This document shows positions 8,315 through 16,587 of a stretch of DNA of 49,473 nucleotides, piece by piece. Numbering within the stretch: the stretch's first letter is position 1; each line of letters opens with the position of its first letter. The notes below the pieces were generated by a model. The model did not search any database, was not told the origin of the DNA, and saw nothing but the letters and a program-made list of their open reading frames with translations. The position numbers were made by a program, and so were the translations under genes. This DNA is from an uncultured Clostridia bacterium. Lineage in GTDB: Bacteria; Bacillota; Limnochordia; Darwinibacteriales; Darwinibacteriaceae. The stretch spans positions 1 through 49,473 of the forward strand of contig FIZK01000010.1 in the NCBI GenBank assembly GCA_900018335.1, given 5' to 3'.

Positions 8315-8602
8315 CTACGCAAGTGCGGCATCACATACAACGCTAACCGCTTTTCCGTTCTTTCCTCTGCGTTCGAAGGAAACGTAGCCATCCACCTTAG
8401 CATACAGGGTATCATCCTTGCCCAGGCCCACGTTGATACCGGGTTTTACCCTTGTTCCACGCTGCCGGACGATGATGCTTCCTGCCGTTACAAACTGTCC
8501 ATCATGGCTTTTCACGCCTAGGCGCTTCGCTGCCGAATCTCGGCCGTTTTTCGTGCTTCCGCCGCCCTTCTTGGAGGCGAAAAGCTGAAGATTCATCCTC
8601 AC
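8315..8602 (-). CDS. rpmA: 50S ribosomal protein L27 with a cleavable N-terminal extension
   Basis: L27 reaches the peptidyl-transferase centre with its N-terminus. The 95-residue protein begins with the Bacillota extension [14 protein letters not shown], in which cleavage after the Phe-Ala region by the Prp protease exposes the functional end. The rest ([29 protein letters not shown]) is typical L27. The start may be GTG 8602 (AGGAGG 9 nt upstream) or ATG two codons on at 8596. The first 101 bp, including the Shine-Dalgarno, lie inside the 3' part of prp. The order L21-Prp-L27 is conserved in Bacillota. Confidence 0.97.
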   Translation of the reverse strand: MRMNLQLFASKKGGGSTKNGRDSAAKRLGVKSHDGQFVTAGSIIVRQRGTRVKPGINVGLGKDDTLYAKVDGYVSFERRGKNGKAVSVVCDAALA

Positions 8603-8936
8603 GGTATGGCACCTCCTTCACACGTACATATCGCTTGTATTCCTTCTCCGTGGCTCTGAGCCCTGCATGCAGAACTTCTAGAATGAGCTGAGCCCGCTGC
8701 CAATCCTGGCCAGCCAGCCCGCTGGGGAGCAGGCAGTCCAAAGACCCTTCCTTCTCCTCCACGCTCACCTGGCACTCCAAGCCCACAACTTCCGTGAGCC
8801 CCAGCACAGCGGTCTGCGTCAGGGCTGAGACGGCGGCACAGACAATATCCTCGCCGGGGTCTGCAAATCCGGCATGCCCCCGGGCACGGAAGCCGTGCCA
8901 GCCTTGGTTTGACTTCACAAACTCAACGATGATCAT
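8502..8936 (-). CDS. prp: Ribosomal-processing cysteine protease Prp, with a read-through C-terminal tail
   Basis: Removes the N-terminal extension of L27 before it enters the ribosome. The catalytic pair is visible in [20 protein letters not shown] (His about 21, Cys about 33). The normal domain ends at [10 protein letters not shown] near residue 109, about where homologues stop. Here no stop occurs, and the frame continues about 35 residues rich in Arg, Lys and Glu, overlapping the first 101 bp of rpmA in another frame. The codons for KEV are also the L27 Shine-Dalgarno (AAGGAGGTG). The protease part is certain; whether the tail is made and tolerated is unknown. Confidence 0.93.
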   Translation of the reverse strand: MIIVEFVKSNQGWHGFRARGHAGFADPGEDIVCAAVSALTQTAVLGLTEVVGLECQVSVEEKEGSLDCLLPSGLAGQDWQRAQLILEVLHAGLRATEKEYKRYVRVKEVPYREDESSAFRLQEGRRKHEKRPRFGSEAPRREKP

Positions 8937-8941
8937 GGCCC

Positions 8942-9253
8942 TTAAGCGGAAATGGATTCAATGACCAGCTTGGTGTAGGGCTGACGATGACCTTGCTTCT
9001 TCTTGTAGTTCTTCTTAGGCTTGTACTTGAAAACAATGATCTTCTTCTGTTTTCCCTGCTTCACAGCCTTGGCCACCACTTTAGCACCCTCAACGTAGGG
9101 CTTGCCCACCTGGATCTTGCCATCCTGGCTCACCAACAGCACTCGGTCGAAAACCACTTCGTCGCCTTCGTTCACATCGAGTTTCTCAACGAAAATGGTA
9201 TCGCCTGTGGACACACGGTATTGCTTACCACCGGTTTCGATGACGGCGTACAT
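8942..9253 (-). CDS. rplU: 50S ribosomal protein L21
   Basis: Early-assembly 23S rRNA-binding protein. The 103 residues match L21 throughout: [18 protein letters not shown] at the start and the basic [17 protein letters not shown] near the end. The Shine-Dalgarno is AAGGAGGTG ahead of ATG 9253. It is first in the rplU-prp-rpmA unit, with its own promoter and a probable autoregulatory leader upstream. Confidence 0.98.
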   Translation of the reverse strand: MYAVIETGGKQYRVSTGDTIFVEKLDVNEGDEVVFDRVLLVSQDGKIQVGKPYVEGAKVVAKAVKQGKQKKIIVFKYKPKKNYKKKQGHRQPYTKLVIESISA

Positions 9254-9360
9254 CTAGTCCACCTCCTTATCCAGACTCGCCATTGAGGTACCCCATGGGG
9301 ATTTATCACCTTTTCTGAGCGGTTTCGGTGCCCGATCATTAAGGGACCAGCGCACCTACA
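9254..9360 (-). ncRNA. Probable L21 ribosomal-protein leader RNA
   Basis: The 107-nt untranslated region between a strong promoter and rplU contains paired segments (GATCGGGCACCGAAACCGCTC; ATCCCCATGGGGTACC) and ends in AATGGCGAGTCTGG just ahead of the Shine-Dalgarno. That terminal segment resembles what I recall of the Bacillota L21 leader. Location and structure are seen; the autoregulation by L21 is inferred from the family. Confidence 0.55.
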
Positions 9361-9366
9361 TGACAC

Positions 9367-9395
9367 ATTCTAACACCAACGTTCGTCCCTGTCAA
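9367..9395 (-). promoter_or_regulatory. Sigma-A-type promoter of rplU-prp-rpmA
   Basis: Perfect -35 TTGACA (9390-9395), 17-nt spacer, -10 TAGAAT (9367-9372). The -35 overlaps the last codons of the RNase G gene, so the ribosomal-protein unit starts its own transcript. Confidence 0.85.
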
Positions 9396-11041
9396 TTCCG
9401 GTTTTCCACGGGCCGCGCCAGGGCGCTGGTGCGGTAAACTTCCACCACTTCCACCTCAACTTTTTGGCCAACGAGGGCGCTGCAATCGAGACACTCGATT
9501 ACATACCCATGCAGGCGCGCCAGCCCGCTGCTGCCGTTTTTGGCGTGGGGTTCTAGAATCTCCACGGTCAGCCGCTGGCCCGGAGCCACCGGCAGAGCCT
9601 TCTCCTTGAGCAGCGCCGCATCACCAGCGGTAAGCTCAAACTCCCCTTTGGGAAGGGCATCATCACCCCGCACGAAAACGGCTTTCCCCGTCCCTTTTTC
9701 CAAAAGCTCCAGGTGCTTAGCCCCGGGCCCAATGAGCTGTGCCGCCACAGCCGAATGGCAGCGCACCAACACCGCTTCCACATCCGCTTCTGCGGCTGCC
9801 GTCTGCACTGCCTGGGCTATGCGCAGGGCAGTGGTCTCGTGGGAATCCACCCGCCCGGTGCCGCGGCAGTGGGGGCAGTCCACTTCCAGCATCTCCGCCA
9901 GGGGCCGTTTGGCCTTTTTGCGCACCAGCTCCACCAGCCCCAAACGGGTGAAACCCAGGATTTTGGTGCGGGTCTTATCGGCGCCCAAACTCGCGGCTAG
10001 ACGCTCCAGAACCAGCTCCCGATCAGCCTCCTGGGACATATGTACAAAATCGATGACCACAATCCCGCCTACATTGCGCAGGCGAAGCTGGCGGGCGATT
10101 TCCTCCGCGGCCTCCAAATTAGTCGTGAGCACCGTATCCTGCAGATCCGCACCGCCCACAAACTTTCCTGTGTTCACATCAATGGTGAGCAGGGCTTCGG
10201 TCTGGTTGATCACCAGGTAGCCGCCGCAGTCCAGCCACACCCGGGGGCTGCGAGCCCTCTCCAGGTCTTTATCCAAGCCCAGATAGGTAAAGATCTGAAG
10301 CTTGCCTTGATAGAGCTCAACGACCCCTGAGTTTAAGCCCAGGTCCTGCAGCTCCTTTTCCACCCTGCGCTGCAGCGGCTCACTATCCACCACTAGCTTA
10401 GTATCCGGTGGGTTGTACAGATCCCGCAAAATGCGGTACACCAGATCATGATCTCTGTACAGCAGGGGTCCGGAACCTCTGCTCTGGAACTTCCTCGAAA
10501 TGCGGGACCACTCCTGGAGCAGTGCCTCCAGATCATCCTGGAGTTCTTCCCTATCCGCCCCTTGGGCCATGGTCCGCACAATCAGGCCCATGCCCTCTGG
10601 TTTCAGCTCTTCCGCCAGGGCCTTTAACCTCGCCCGCTCCTTTTCCTGGGGAATCTGCCGGGAAATGCCTATACCGCCTTGGGAAGGGAGCAGGACCAAG
10701 TAGCGCCCGGGAAGGGTAATCCTAGTTGTGACCCTGGGCCCCTTTGTCCCTTCAGCTTCCTTCACCACCTGCACCAACAGGGCATCACCCCTGCGCAGCC
10801 CCTGCGCGCTGTTTTCATCGGGCAGATCCGCCAGGAACAGAAAGGCGTTCTTGGTCAGCCCGATATCCACGAAGGCGGCGTTCATCCCGGGCAGGATGTT
10901 TTCCACCCTGCCCTTATAGATATTGTTCATCAACCTGTCCTGCACATCGTATTCCAGGTAATACTCCACAAGCCGCCCATTTTCCACCAGCGCCCCCTGC
11001 ACATACTGCAGCAGGGAAGAGAAGACTAGCTTTCTGTCCAT
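9392..11041 (-). CDS. rng: Ribonuclease G/E family endoribonuclease
   Basis: Endonuclease cutting single-stranded A/U-rich RNA in rRNA maturation and mRNA turnover. The 549-residue product has an S1 RNA-binding domain (about 38-120, NIYKGRVENILPGMNAAFVDIGL), an RNase-H-like/5'-sensor region, and the catalytic DNase-I-like domain with metal-binding aspartates in LLTIDVNTGKFVG and GGIVVIDFVHM. The Zn-link CPHCRGTGRV follows near 405, and a small C-terminal domain resembles RNase G rather than the long scaffold of RNase E. It overlaps the upstream gene by 16 bp. Confidence 0.95.
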   Translation of the reverse strand: MDRKLVFSSLLQYVQGALVENGRLVEYYLEYDVQDRLMNNIYKGRVENILPGMNAAFVDIGLTKNAFLFLADLPDENSAQGLRRGDALLVQVVKEAEGTKGPRVTTRITLPGRYLVLLPSQGGIGISRQIPQEKERARLKALAEELKPEGMGLIVRTMAQGADREELQDDLEALLQEWSRISRKFQSRGSGPLLYRDHDLVYRILRDLYNPPDTKLVVDSEPLQRRVEKELQDLGLNSGVVELYQGKLQIFTYLGLDKDLERARSPRVWLDCGGYLVINQTEALLTIDVNTGKFVGGADLQDTVLTTNLEAAEEIARQLRLRNVGGIVVIDFVHMSQEADRELVLERLAASLGADKTRTKILGFTRLGLVELVRKKAKRPLAEMLEVDCPHCRGTGRVDSHETTALRIAQAVQTAAAEADVEAVLVRCHSAVAAQLIGPGAKHLELLEKGTGKAVFVRGDDALPKGEFELTAGDAALLKEKALPVAPGQRLTVEILEPHAKNGSSGLARLHGYVIECLDCSALVGQKVEVEVVEVYRTSALARPVENRN

Positions 11042-11712
11042 GTGAAACCTCTATTCCCCAAGGGAGGCCGGTAATGGCTCCCCTCTTTTTTGAACTGGCC
11101 CATCCTGGTCACCAGCGCTTCAGCGGGGTTAAAGCCCAAAAGCAGGGCCAGTTCTTCCACCCGCAAATTCGCTTCGCTGCCTAAAGCAGCTAAGCAGTGG
11201 ACTTCCACAGCATCTCCCGTTTCCAAGACTGCAGGCAGCCCATACACCAGGGGCAGCAGATCCACTTGACGGGTCCCCTTCTTAGTCTGCCGCTCCACCA
11301 CGAAGCTATCCTCCGCCTGCAGCCTGCGCCAGCGCTCCTGGATCTCTTCCCTGGCAGCAACTGGCAGATGCAGCTTCCACAAGGCGGCATTGATCCCGCT
11401 CATCAGGGACGGGGCTCCCTGGGGCAGGTGCGCCGCCTGCAGCACACGGAAACCCGGGGGCAGATGACGGTTGAAGAGCTCCATAAACTCTGCAGGTTCC
11501 AACTCTTCAGTGAGGCGGAAATCAGCATACTCGGCCTCCGAGAGCACACCCACGGGCAGGGCAAAGCTGTAGCTCATAATGGGCCGGGGAGAAAAACCCT
11601 CGGAATACGCCATGGGCAGCCCCGCCCGGCGCACGGCCCTCTCCATGGCCCGCACCAAATCGAGGTGGGATAAAAACCTCACCTCCGGCCCCTTTCTGAA
11701 CTGAAAACGCAT
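11026..11712 (-). CDS. Radical-SAM-linked protein (TIGR03936-like)
   Basis: Function unknown; this family is almost always encoded next to, or fused with, the large radical SAM protein found here 4 bp upstream. The 228-residue product begins MRFQFRKGPEVRFLSHLDLVRAMERAVRRAG and continues with the family-typical PMAYSEGFSPRPIMSYSFALPVGV. I chose ATG 11712; an in-frame extension to 11865 only runs into the upstream gene. The 3' end overlaps rng by 16 bp. A link to tRNA or rRNA processing is an inference from context only. Confidence 0.9.
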   Translation of the reverse strand: MRFQFRKGPEVRFLSHLDLVRAMERAVRRAGLPMAYSEGFSPRPIMSYSFALPVGVLSEAEYADFRLTEELEPAEFMELFNRHLPPGFRVLQAAHLPQGAPSLMSGINAALWKLHLPVAAREEIQERWRRLQAEDSFVVERQTKKGTRQVDLLPLVYGLPAVLETGDAVEVHCLAALGSEANLRVEELALLLGFNPAEALVTRMGQFKKEGSHYRPPLGNRGFTWTES

Positions 11713-11716
11713 GGTC

Positions 11717-13570
11717 TTACTCACCGCGGCTCGCCTCCACCAACCGGTTGGCCACCGGGTAATTGAAGCACACTCCGCACCTGCTGCACAGATCCCAGCG
11801 GCAATCCGCGGTGGGAACCCCCTGCCGGGCCAGGTTCCACTCCCGCAGGAGAAACTCAGCATCAACCCCGGGGCTCAAATGAGACCAGGGCAGCGCCTCC
11901 GCAGGGTCTATGTCGCGCTGGGCATAATGGACCGCATCGATGCCCGTATCCTTGAAGGCCTGGAGCCAGAGATCAAAGCGCAGCTGATCGCCCCAGCTGT
12001 CGAACTGGCAGCCCAGGTCCACAGCCCGTTCCAGGGCGGCGCCCAGCCTGCGGTCTCCCCTGGAGAACACCGCCTCCAGGAAGCTGTGCTCCACCTGATG
12101 CAAGCTGAACTGAATGCCGGGGTGGCGCAGCCGCTCCATGAGGTAGTTCTGCTTAGAGGTGAGCAGTTCCAGGGAATCCTGCCCCACCCACTGGAAAGGC
12201 GTATGAGGCTTGGGCACAAAGGAAGAGACACTCACGGTCACCTCCGGCCGCTTGCGGGAAGTGCGGAACTCCCTTCCCCAGGACAGAACCTTGTGGGCCA
12301 GATCGGCGATACCATCCAGATCTTCCTCCGTTTCCGTGGGCAGGCCGATCATGAAATAGAGCTTGATGCGGTGCCAGCCAGCCTGGAAAGCTGCCTGCAC
12401 CACCTCTTTGAGATCTTGATCAGACACGTTCTTGTTAATCACATCGCGCAGACGCTGGGTTCCCGCTTCTGGAGCAAAGGTGAGCCCAGTCTTGCGTGCC
12501 TTTTGAATGTCCTGGGCCAGCTCCACGGCGAAGGAGTCCAGCCTCAAGGAGGGCAGTGATACAGACACTCCGCAGCCCTGATAGGCATCGATCAAATCCT
12601 TCACTAGGGAACGAATTTGAGTATAGTCCCCGCTGGAAAGGGAAGAAAGGGAAATCTCATCGTAACCGGTGCTGGCCACAATCTTCGCCACTTGCTCCTT
12701 AAGGAGTTCAGGGTCCCGCTCCCGTACCGGGCGGTAGATCATGCCTGCCTGACAGAAGCGGCAGCCCCTGGTGCAGCCGCGCAGAATCTCCACCATGGTG
12801 CGATCATGGACAACCTCGGCGAAGGGCACCACGAACTCCTCGGGGAAAGGAAGGGCGCCAAGATCAGGCGCCACCCTTTTGTCGATCTGCGCAGGTAGAT
12901 CAGGATAGAGGGGCTCGATCCTCTGGAAGGTCCCGCCTGCATAAATGGGTTGGTAAAAGCTAGGGACATATACCCCGGGTACACGGGCCAGTTCCCTCAG
13001 GATCTCCTTCCTGCTTATACCCTGCTGCTTCTTCTCTTTCACCAGGTCCAGAATTTCGTGGATCACTTCTTCACCCTCGCCCAAGACCACAAAGTCCAGG
13101 AAGTCCGCGAGGGGTTCCACGTTGAAGGCGCAGGGCCCCCCGGCCAGCACCAGGGGATCTCCTTCGTCCCGGGCGCTGGTACGCCTGGGAATCCCAGCCA
13201 AATCCAGCATTTTCAAGATATTGGTGTAACTGAGCTCATGCTGTAGGGTAAATCCCACCAAATCAAAGGAGGCCAGATCCCGGCCCGATTCCAGGGAGGT
13301 CAAGGGGATCCCCCGTTCCTCCATGAGCTTCTGCATGTCCACCCAAGGCGCATAAACCCGCTCGGCCAGGGCATCGCTGCGCCCGTTGATGATGGCGTAC
13401 AGAATTTTGAACCCCAGATGCCCCATGCCCACATCATAGATATCTGGAAAGGCCAAAGCCATTTTTACCCGATCCTCAGACCACTCTTTATGCTGCGCGT
13501 TAACCTCATGATTGGTATAACGAGCCGGCTTGGTCACTAAAGGTAAGAGCGGCACAAGGCGCTGGTCCAT
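11717..13570 (-). CDS. B12-binding-like radical SAM protein (TIGR03960-like)
   Basis: Predicted radical S-adenosylmethionine enzyme of unknown substrate. The 617-residue product has an N-terminal cobalamin-binding-like region (about 35-200; ALAFPDIYDVGMGHLGFKIL, LVGFTLQHELSYTN, VVLGEGEE), then a radical SAM core with the 4Fe-4S motif CTRGCRFCQ near 290 and the downstream GLTFAPEAGTQRLRDVINK and IKLYFMIGLPTETEED elements. The C-terminus carries a Cys cluster (CRWDLCSRCGVCFNYPV) that may hold another metal site. It is paired with the TIGR03936-like gene 4 bp downstream. Confidence 0.93.
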   Translation of the reverse strand: MDQRLVPLLPLVTKPARYTNHEVNAQHKEWSEDRVKMALAFPDIYDVGMGHLGFKILYAIINGRSDALAERVYAPWVDMQKLMEERGIPLTSLESGRDLASFDLVGFTLQHELSYTNILKMLDLAGIPRRTSARDEGDPLVLAGGPCAFNVEPLADFLDFVVLGEGEEVIHEILDLVKEKKQQGISRKEILRELARVPGVYVPSFYQPIYAGGTFQRIEPLYPDLPAQIDKRVAPDLGALPFPEEFVVPFAEVVHDRTMVEILRGCTRGCRFCQAGMIYRPVRERDPELLKEQVAKIVASTGYDEISLSSLSSGDYTQIRSLVKDLIDAYQGCGVSVSLPSLRLDSFAVELAQDIQKARKTGLTFAPEAGTQRLRDVINKNVSDQDLKEVVQAAFQAGWHRIKLYFMIGLPTETEEDLDGIADLAHKVLSWGREFRTSRKRPEVTVSVSSFVPKPHTPFQWVGQDSLELLTSKQNYLMERLRHPGIQFSLHQVEHSFLEAVFSRGDRRLGAALERAVDLGCQFDSWGDQLRFDLWLQAFKDTGIDAVHYAQRDIDPAEALPWSHLSPGVDAEFLLREWNLARQGVPTADCRWDLCSRCGVCFNYPVANRLVEASRGE

Positions 13571-13594
13571 ACAACCACTCCCTTCAAAGCATAG

Positions 13595-14482
13595 CTAGAT
13601 AAACTTGTGCGTTGACAATGCACCGATTTTGCTGGACAATCCATGTTCAAAAAGGGCGCCGATCAGTTCCAGTTCACCAAGGAACCCCGCTGGCTGACCA
13701 TGCAGATCCACAATCCAGATCAGATGGTAGCAGGGGGGCTGAAAGCTGCGCAGCACTTCCCCCAGGGAACTGTCGCTGGTTGCGGCGATATGCTTTACAG
13801 CGAACACCCTCCTGGCGCGCAGCTGCTGCTGCCTGCTGGTGAGGTAACGCATGAATACATAGCCCGCGTTTTCCTGTTCTTTCCTGGCCGCCGCGAACAG
13901 CATCACGCCCGTGAAAAGAACTAATATGAAATTATACCGTCTGTAAAACACGTTGTAAACTCCCCAGGCTGCCAAGAGCACACTGAAAACCTGCCCCAGC
14001 CGGGCTGTCGTACGGGTTGCCTGGGCAAAGCCGCGGAAGCGCACCAGTACGCTGCGGAGCACCCTGCCCCCATCCAGGGGCAGCACGGGGATCAAGTTAA
14101 ACAGGGCCATACCCAGATTAGCCTGGACAAAGAAGTGGAACCAATAGGGGCTAATCTCCACATAAGGAAGCAGGCCGTGGGCCAGACCCACCAGCAGGAT
14201 GTTGGCCAAGGGTCCCGCAGCCGCCACTACCCACTCCATGCCCGGGTTCAGCTGCAGAAAGGCCTCCATCCTGGCCACGCCGCCAAAGGGTAGAAGTTCG
14301 ATATCCACCACGGGCAGCTTGTACAAAGCCGCGGCCAGCACATGAAAGCTCTCATGCCAGAGTACGATGGCGAAGAGAAGCAGGGCTTCCCAGAAACGGC
14401 CCCAAATCAGGGCCGCAGCAAGGAGGAGAATGAAAAAGGGATTCACTTTGAGCGGAATCCCAAAACAGCTGCCTATCCTCAT
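13595..14482 (-). CDS. spoIVFB: Site-2 (M50) membrane metalloprotease, SpoIVFB-like
   Basis: In spore-formers SpoIVFB cuts pro-sigma-K within the membrane of the engulfed forespore. The 295-residue protein has several transmembrane segments, the zinc motif HESFH (His43, Glu44, His47) and the third-ligand element LPLDGGRVLRSV near residue 137. A soluble C-terminal part (about 205-295) looks like a degenerate CBS-type domain. The preceding small gene sits where spoIVFA normally lies, supporting the sporulation role over a generic site-2 protease. It belongs to a cluster with minCDE and mre. Confidence 0.88.
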   Translation of the reverse strand: MRIGSCFGIPLKVNPFFILLLAAALIWGRFWEALLLFAIVLWHESFHVLAAALYKLPVVDIELLPFGGVARMEAFLQLNPGMEWVVAAAGPLANILLVGLAHGLLPYVEISPYWFHFFVQANLGMALFNLIPVLPLDGGRVLRSVLVRFRGFAQATRTTARLGQVFSVLLAAWGVYNVFYRRYNFILVLFTGVMLFAAARKEQENAGYVFMRYLTSRQQQLRARRVFAVKHIAATSDSSLGEVLRSFQPPCYHLIWIVDLHGQPAGFLGELELIGALFEHGLSSKIGALSTHKFI

Positions 14483-14486
14483 CTCC

Positions 14487-14720
14487 TCACCAGCCGGAGG
14501 GGGTCTCAGTCAACCCCTTCAGCCAGGACTGCCACTGCGGCAGTTTTTCGCTTAGCGCCAGGCGCTCCAAGATGGGCTGGAGGGAGATATCGGTGGTGAC
14601 AACGAAATTTACATACTCCGTTACAGGCTGGACCAGCTCTAGGTCACTGTAGACTAAGACCGCCATGACCGCAAAGATGACCGCCGCCAAAACCAGATGG
14701 CGGACAAAGCGCTCAGCCAC
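14487..14720 (-). CDS. Small single-pass membrane protein, stunted SpoIVFA-like
   Basis: SpoIVFA holds and inhibits SpoIVFB and normally ends in a LytM/M23-like domain. This product has only 77 residues: a short N-terminus, one transmembrane helix (about 9-26), then about 50 extracytoplasmic residues (PVTEYVNFVVTTDISLQPIL) resembling the linker before the peptidase-like domain in clostridial homologues. The M23 part is absent, and the stop is 4 bp before spoIVFB. I chose GTG 14720, with AGGAGG 9 nt upstream; GTG 14738 is in frame. Identity rests on position and topology, so SpoIVFA is a tentative name. Confidence 0.6.
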   Translation of the reverse strand: MAERFVRHLVLAAVIFAVMAVLVYSDLELVQPVTEYVNFVVTTDISLQPILERLALSEKLPQWQSWLKGLTETPSGW

Positions 14721-14745
14721 AATCAAGCACCTCCTCACCTACCTC

Positions 14746-14774
14746 AGTATATTACAGGAGGTGCCCGTTCATGC
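14746..14774 (-). promoter_or_regulatory. Candidate sigma-E promoter for the spoIVFA-like/spoIVFB pair
   Basis: GCATGAA (14768-14774), a 14-nt spacer, then AATATACT (14746-14753) resembles the sigma-E consensus spacing and -10 (CATACANT-like). The spoIVF genes are sigma-E controlled in Bacillus. The match is partial. Confidence 0.35.
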
Positions 14775-14791
14775 TTCCTGCCCCCTAAAGG

Positions 14792-15058
14792 CTAACGGGT
14801 ACTGCGCTTGACGCTCTTCACGGGGATGTTGGCGATCAGGGCCACAGAATCATCGCCCTTATCGAAGTTAACTTCCAGCCCTTCTTCATCTATCTCCAAA
14901 TACTTGGTGATCACCTGGATTAAGTCCTCTTTCAAAGCCTCCACAAGGCCCGGAGAGAGGCTGGCCCGGTCGTGCACAAGCACTAGACGGAGCCGTTCCT
15001 TGGCACGGTTCCTGCTGCCTTCAAAACCCCCAAATAGCTTGCTGAGAAACTCGAACAT
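14792..15058 (-). CDS. minE: Cell division topological specificity factor MinE
   Basis: Stimulates the MinD ATPase and drives Min oscillation, keeping the septum off the poles. The 88-residue product has the N-terminal amphipathic membrane helix (MFEFLSKLFGG), the MinD-interacting segment RNRAKERLRLVLVHDRASLSPG and the topological-specificity fold that follows. Its presence beside MinC and MinD points to an oscillating Min system rather than the DivIVA-only Bacillus type. It is last in minCDE, 14 bp after minD. Confidence 0.95.
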   Translation of the reverse strand: MFEFLSKLFGGFEGSRNRAKERLRLVLVHDRASLSPGLVEALKEDLIQVITKYLEIDEEGLEVNFDKGDDSVALIANIPVKSVKRSTR

Positions 15059-15072
15059 GCCGCTCCCTCCTT

Positions 15073-15873
15073 CTATTGGGCCTCGCCGCTGAGCAGCCGC
15101 TTAAACCAGTGCATTACCGTGCGTTCCTGCAAATTCATGAGGGGCACTTCTTCGCCCAGTATGCGGCGGGCAATGTTGCGGTAAGCCTGGCCGGCCCTGG
15201 ATCTGGGATCGGTCACGATTGGTTCACCTTTGTTCGTGGAAACAATGATATCCTGATCATCGGGGACAACCCCTAGAATATCTATGGCGAGGATGTCATC
15301 GATGTCGCTGATGCTCATCATATCTCCCCTGCGCACCATGCCAGGGCGCACCCGGTTAATAATCAGCCGGGGATCGTAAAGCTCAGAAGCCTCCAGCAGC
15401 CCGATAATCCGGTCCGCGTCGCGCACAGCTGCAATTTCGGGGGTGGTGACCACGATGGCAGCATCTGCCCCGGCCACAGCATTCTTAAAGCCGTGTTCTA
15501 TACCTGCAGGACTGTCTAGAAGGATAAAATCATACTCTTCCCGCAGTTCCTCCATGAGCGCCTTCATCTGCTCCGGCTTGACCGCATCCTTTTCCCTGGT
15601 CTGGGGCGCCGGCAGAAGCACCAACCTGTCGCCGAACTGCTTGTCCTTGATCAGGGCCTGCCGCAGACGGCACTGCCCCTCCACCACATGGAGCAGATCA
15701 TAGACAATCCTGTTTTCCAATCCCATGACCACGTCCAGGTTCCGCAGGCCAATGTCGGTGTCCACCAAGCAGACCTTCTGCCCCAGGGCCGCCAAGCCAG
15801 TCCCCAAGTTAGCAGTGGTGGTCGTCTTCCCTACTCCGCCTTTTCCGCTTGTGATCACTATGGCTTTTCCCAA
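15073..15873 (-). CDS. minD: Septum site-determining ATPase MinD
   Basis: Membrane-associated ATPase that recruits MinC and is cycled by MinE. It has the deviant Walker A GKGGVGKTTTT (about residues 9-19), the Walker B region FILLDSPAGIEHG, and a C-terminal amphipathic membrane-targeting helix. I chose TTG 15873 because GGGAGGA lies 7 nt upstream and it yields the usual MGKAIVITSGKGG start; an in-frame TTG at 15891 lies ahead of that ribosome-binding site. The product is 266 residues. Confidence 0.96.
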   Translation of the reverse strand: MGKAIVITSGKGGVGKTTTTANLGTGLAALGQKVCLVDTDIGLRNLDVVMGLENRIVYDLLHVVEGQCRLRQALIKDKQFGDRLVLLPAPQTREKDAVKPEQMKALMEELREEYDFILLDSPAGIEHGFKNAVAGADAAIVVTTPEIAAVRDADRIIGLLEASELYDPRLIINRVRPGMVRRGDMMSISDIDDILAIDILGVVPDDQDIIVSTNKGEPIVTDPRSRAGQAYRNIARRILGEEVPLMNLQERTVMHWFKRLLSGEAQ

Positions 15874-15894
15874 TACCAGTTCCTCCCTCAACCC

Positions 15895-16530
15895 TTAGTG
15901 GTTGTAAACTGAAAGCTGAATCAGATCTCCCACAACCCTGGCGATCTCCGGACCCTGGGGCCGAGGAAGCTTTTCATCCGGTGCCCGAGAAATCAAGTGG
16001 GCAATGCGCAGCTGAGTAGGTTCGAGACGAAAGGCAAAGACGATGGCATCTGTCTTGCCCTCTGCGCCGGCGTGGGCCACGCCCCTTAAGGCTCCCAGCA
16101 CCAAAATGTCCCCCGTGCACACAATCTCCGCACCGGGGTTCACATCGCCCATGACCACTACGTTGCCATCGTAGTGCAGCCGCTGGCCGGAACGGATGGT
16201 GCGCTTCACGAGCAGAGTATTGTCCTCCACTGCTGCCCTCTCTTCGCCTACCAGGGTCTCCCTGTTTACTGGAGACAGCCCCCAGCTGGGCGGCTGCCGG
16301 TCCAGGTTCATCCCGTAGCGGGCAATCAGTCTTTCCATCTCGTCCAGCTGGTGGGCGCTGAGCGTTCCCTGCTTGACCAGAAGTTTAGCTGTGCTGCCTT
16401 GAAAGAAACTCTGGGAGGCAATGAGCTGCTTTTCCAAAGCGTCTAAAACCTCTGCAAAGCGGGCTGCATCTGTTATGGTAACCACCAGTCCGTCACGGCT
16501 GCCTTTGATTGCACACAGCTGAGAATTCAT
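15895..16530 (-). CDS. minC: Septum site-determining protein MinC
   Basis: Inhibits FtsZ assembly at the poles when held there by MinD. The 211-residue product has the N-terminal FtsZ-antagonist domain (about 1-105) and the C-terminal beta-helical dimerisation domain with RSGQRLHYDGNVVVMGDVNPGAEIVCTGDILVLGALRGVAHAGA. It is the first gene of minCDE and follows the PBP2 gene after 57 bp. Confidence 0.94.
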   Translation of the reverse strand: MNSQLCAIKGSRDGLVVTITDAARFAEVLDALEKQLIASQSFFQGSTAKLLVKQGTLSAHQLDEMERLIARYGMNLDRQPPSWGLSPVNRETLVGEERAAVEDNTLLVKRTIRSGQRLHYDGNVVVMGDVNPGAEIVCTGDILVLGALRGVAHAGAEGKTDAIVFAFRLEPTQLRIAHLISRAPDEKLPRPQGPEIARVVGDLIQLSVYNH

Positions 16531-16587
16531 GACCCGTCAACTCCTAACTCCCATTCCTATTTCTTCAGAAGCCCGCAGACTCCTGCC

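Noticed and set aside
11711-12559. A 282-codon open frame on the plus strand opposite the radical SAM gene
   Set aside because: It lies wholly antisense to a strongly conserved gene; the translated sequence has no recognisable motif and follows codon bias of the opposite strand.
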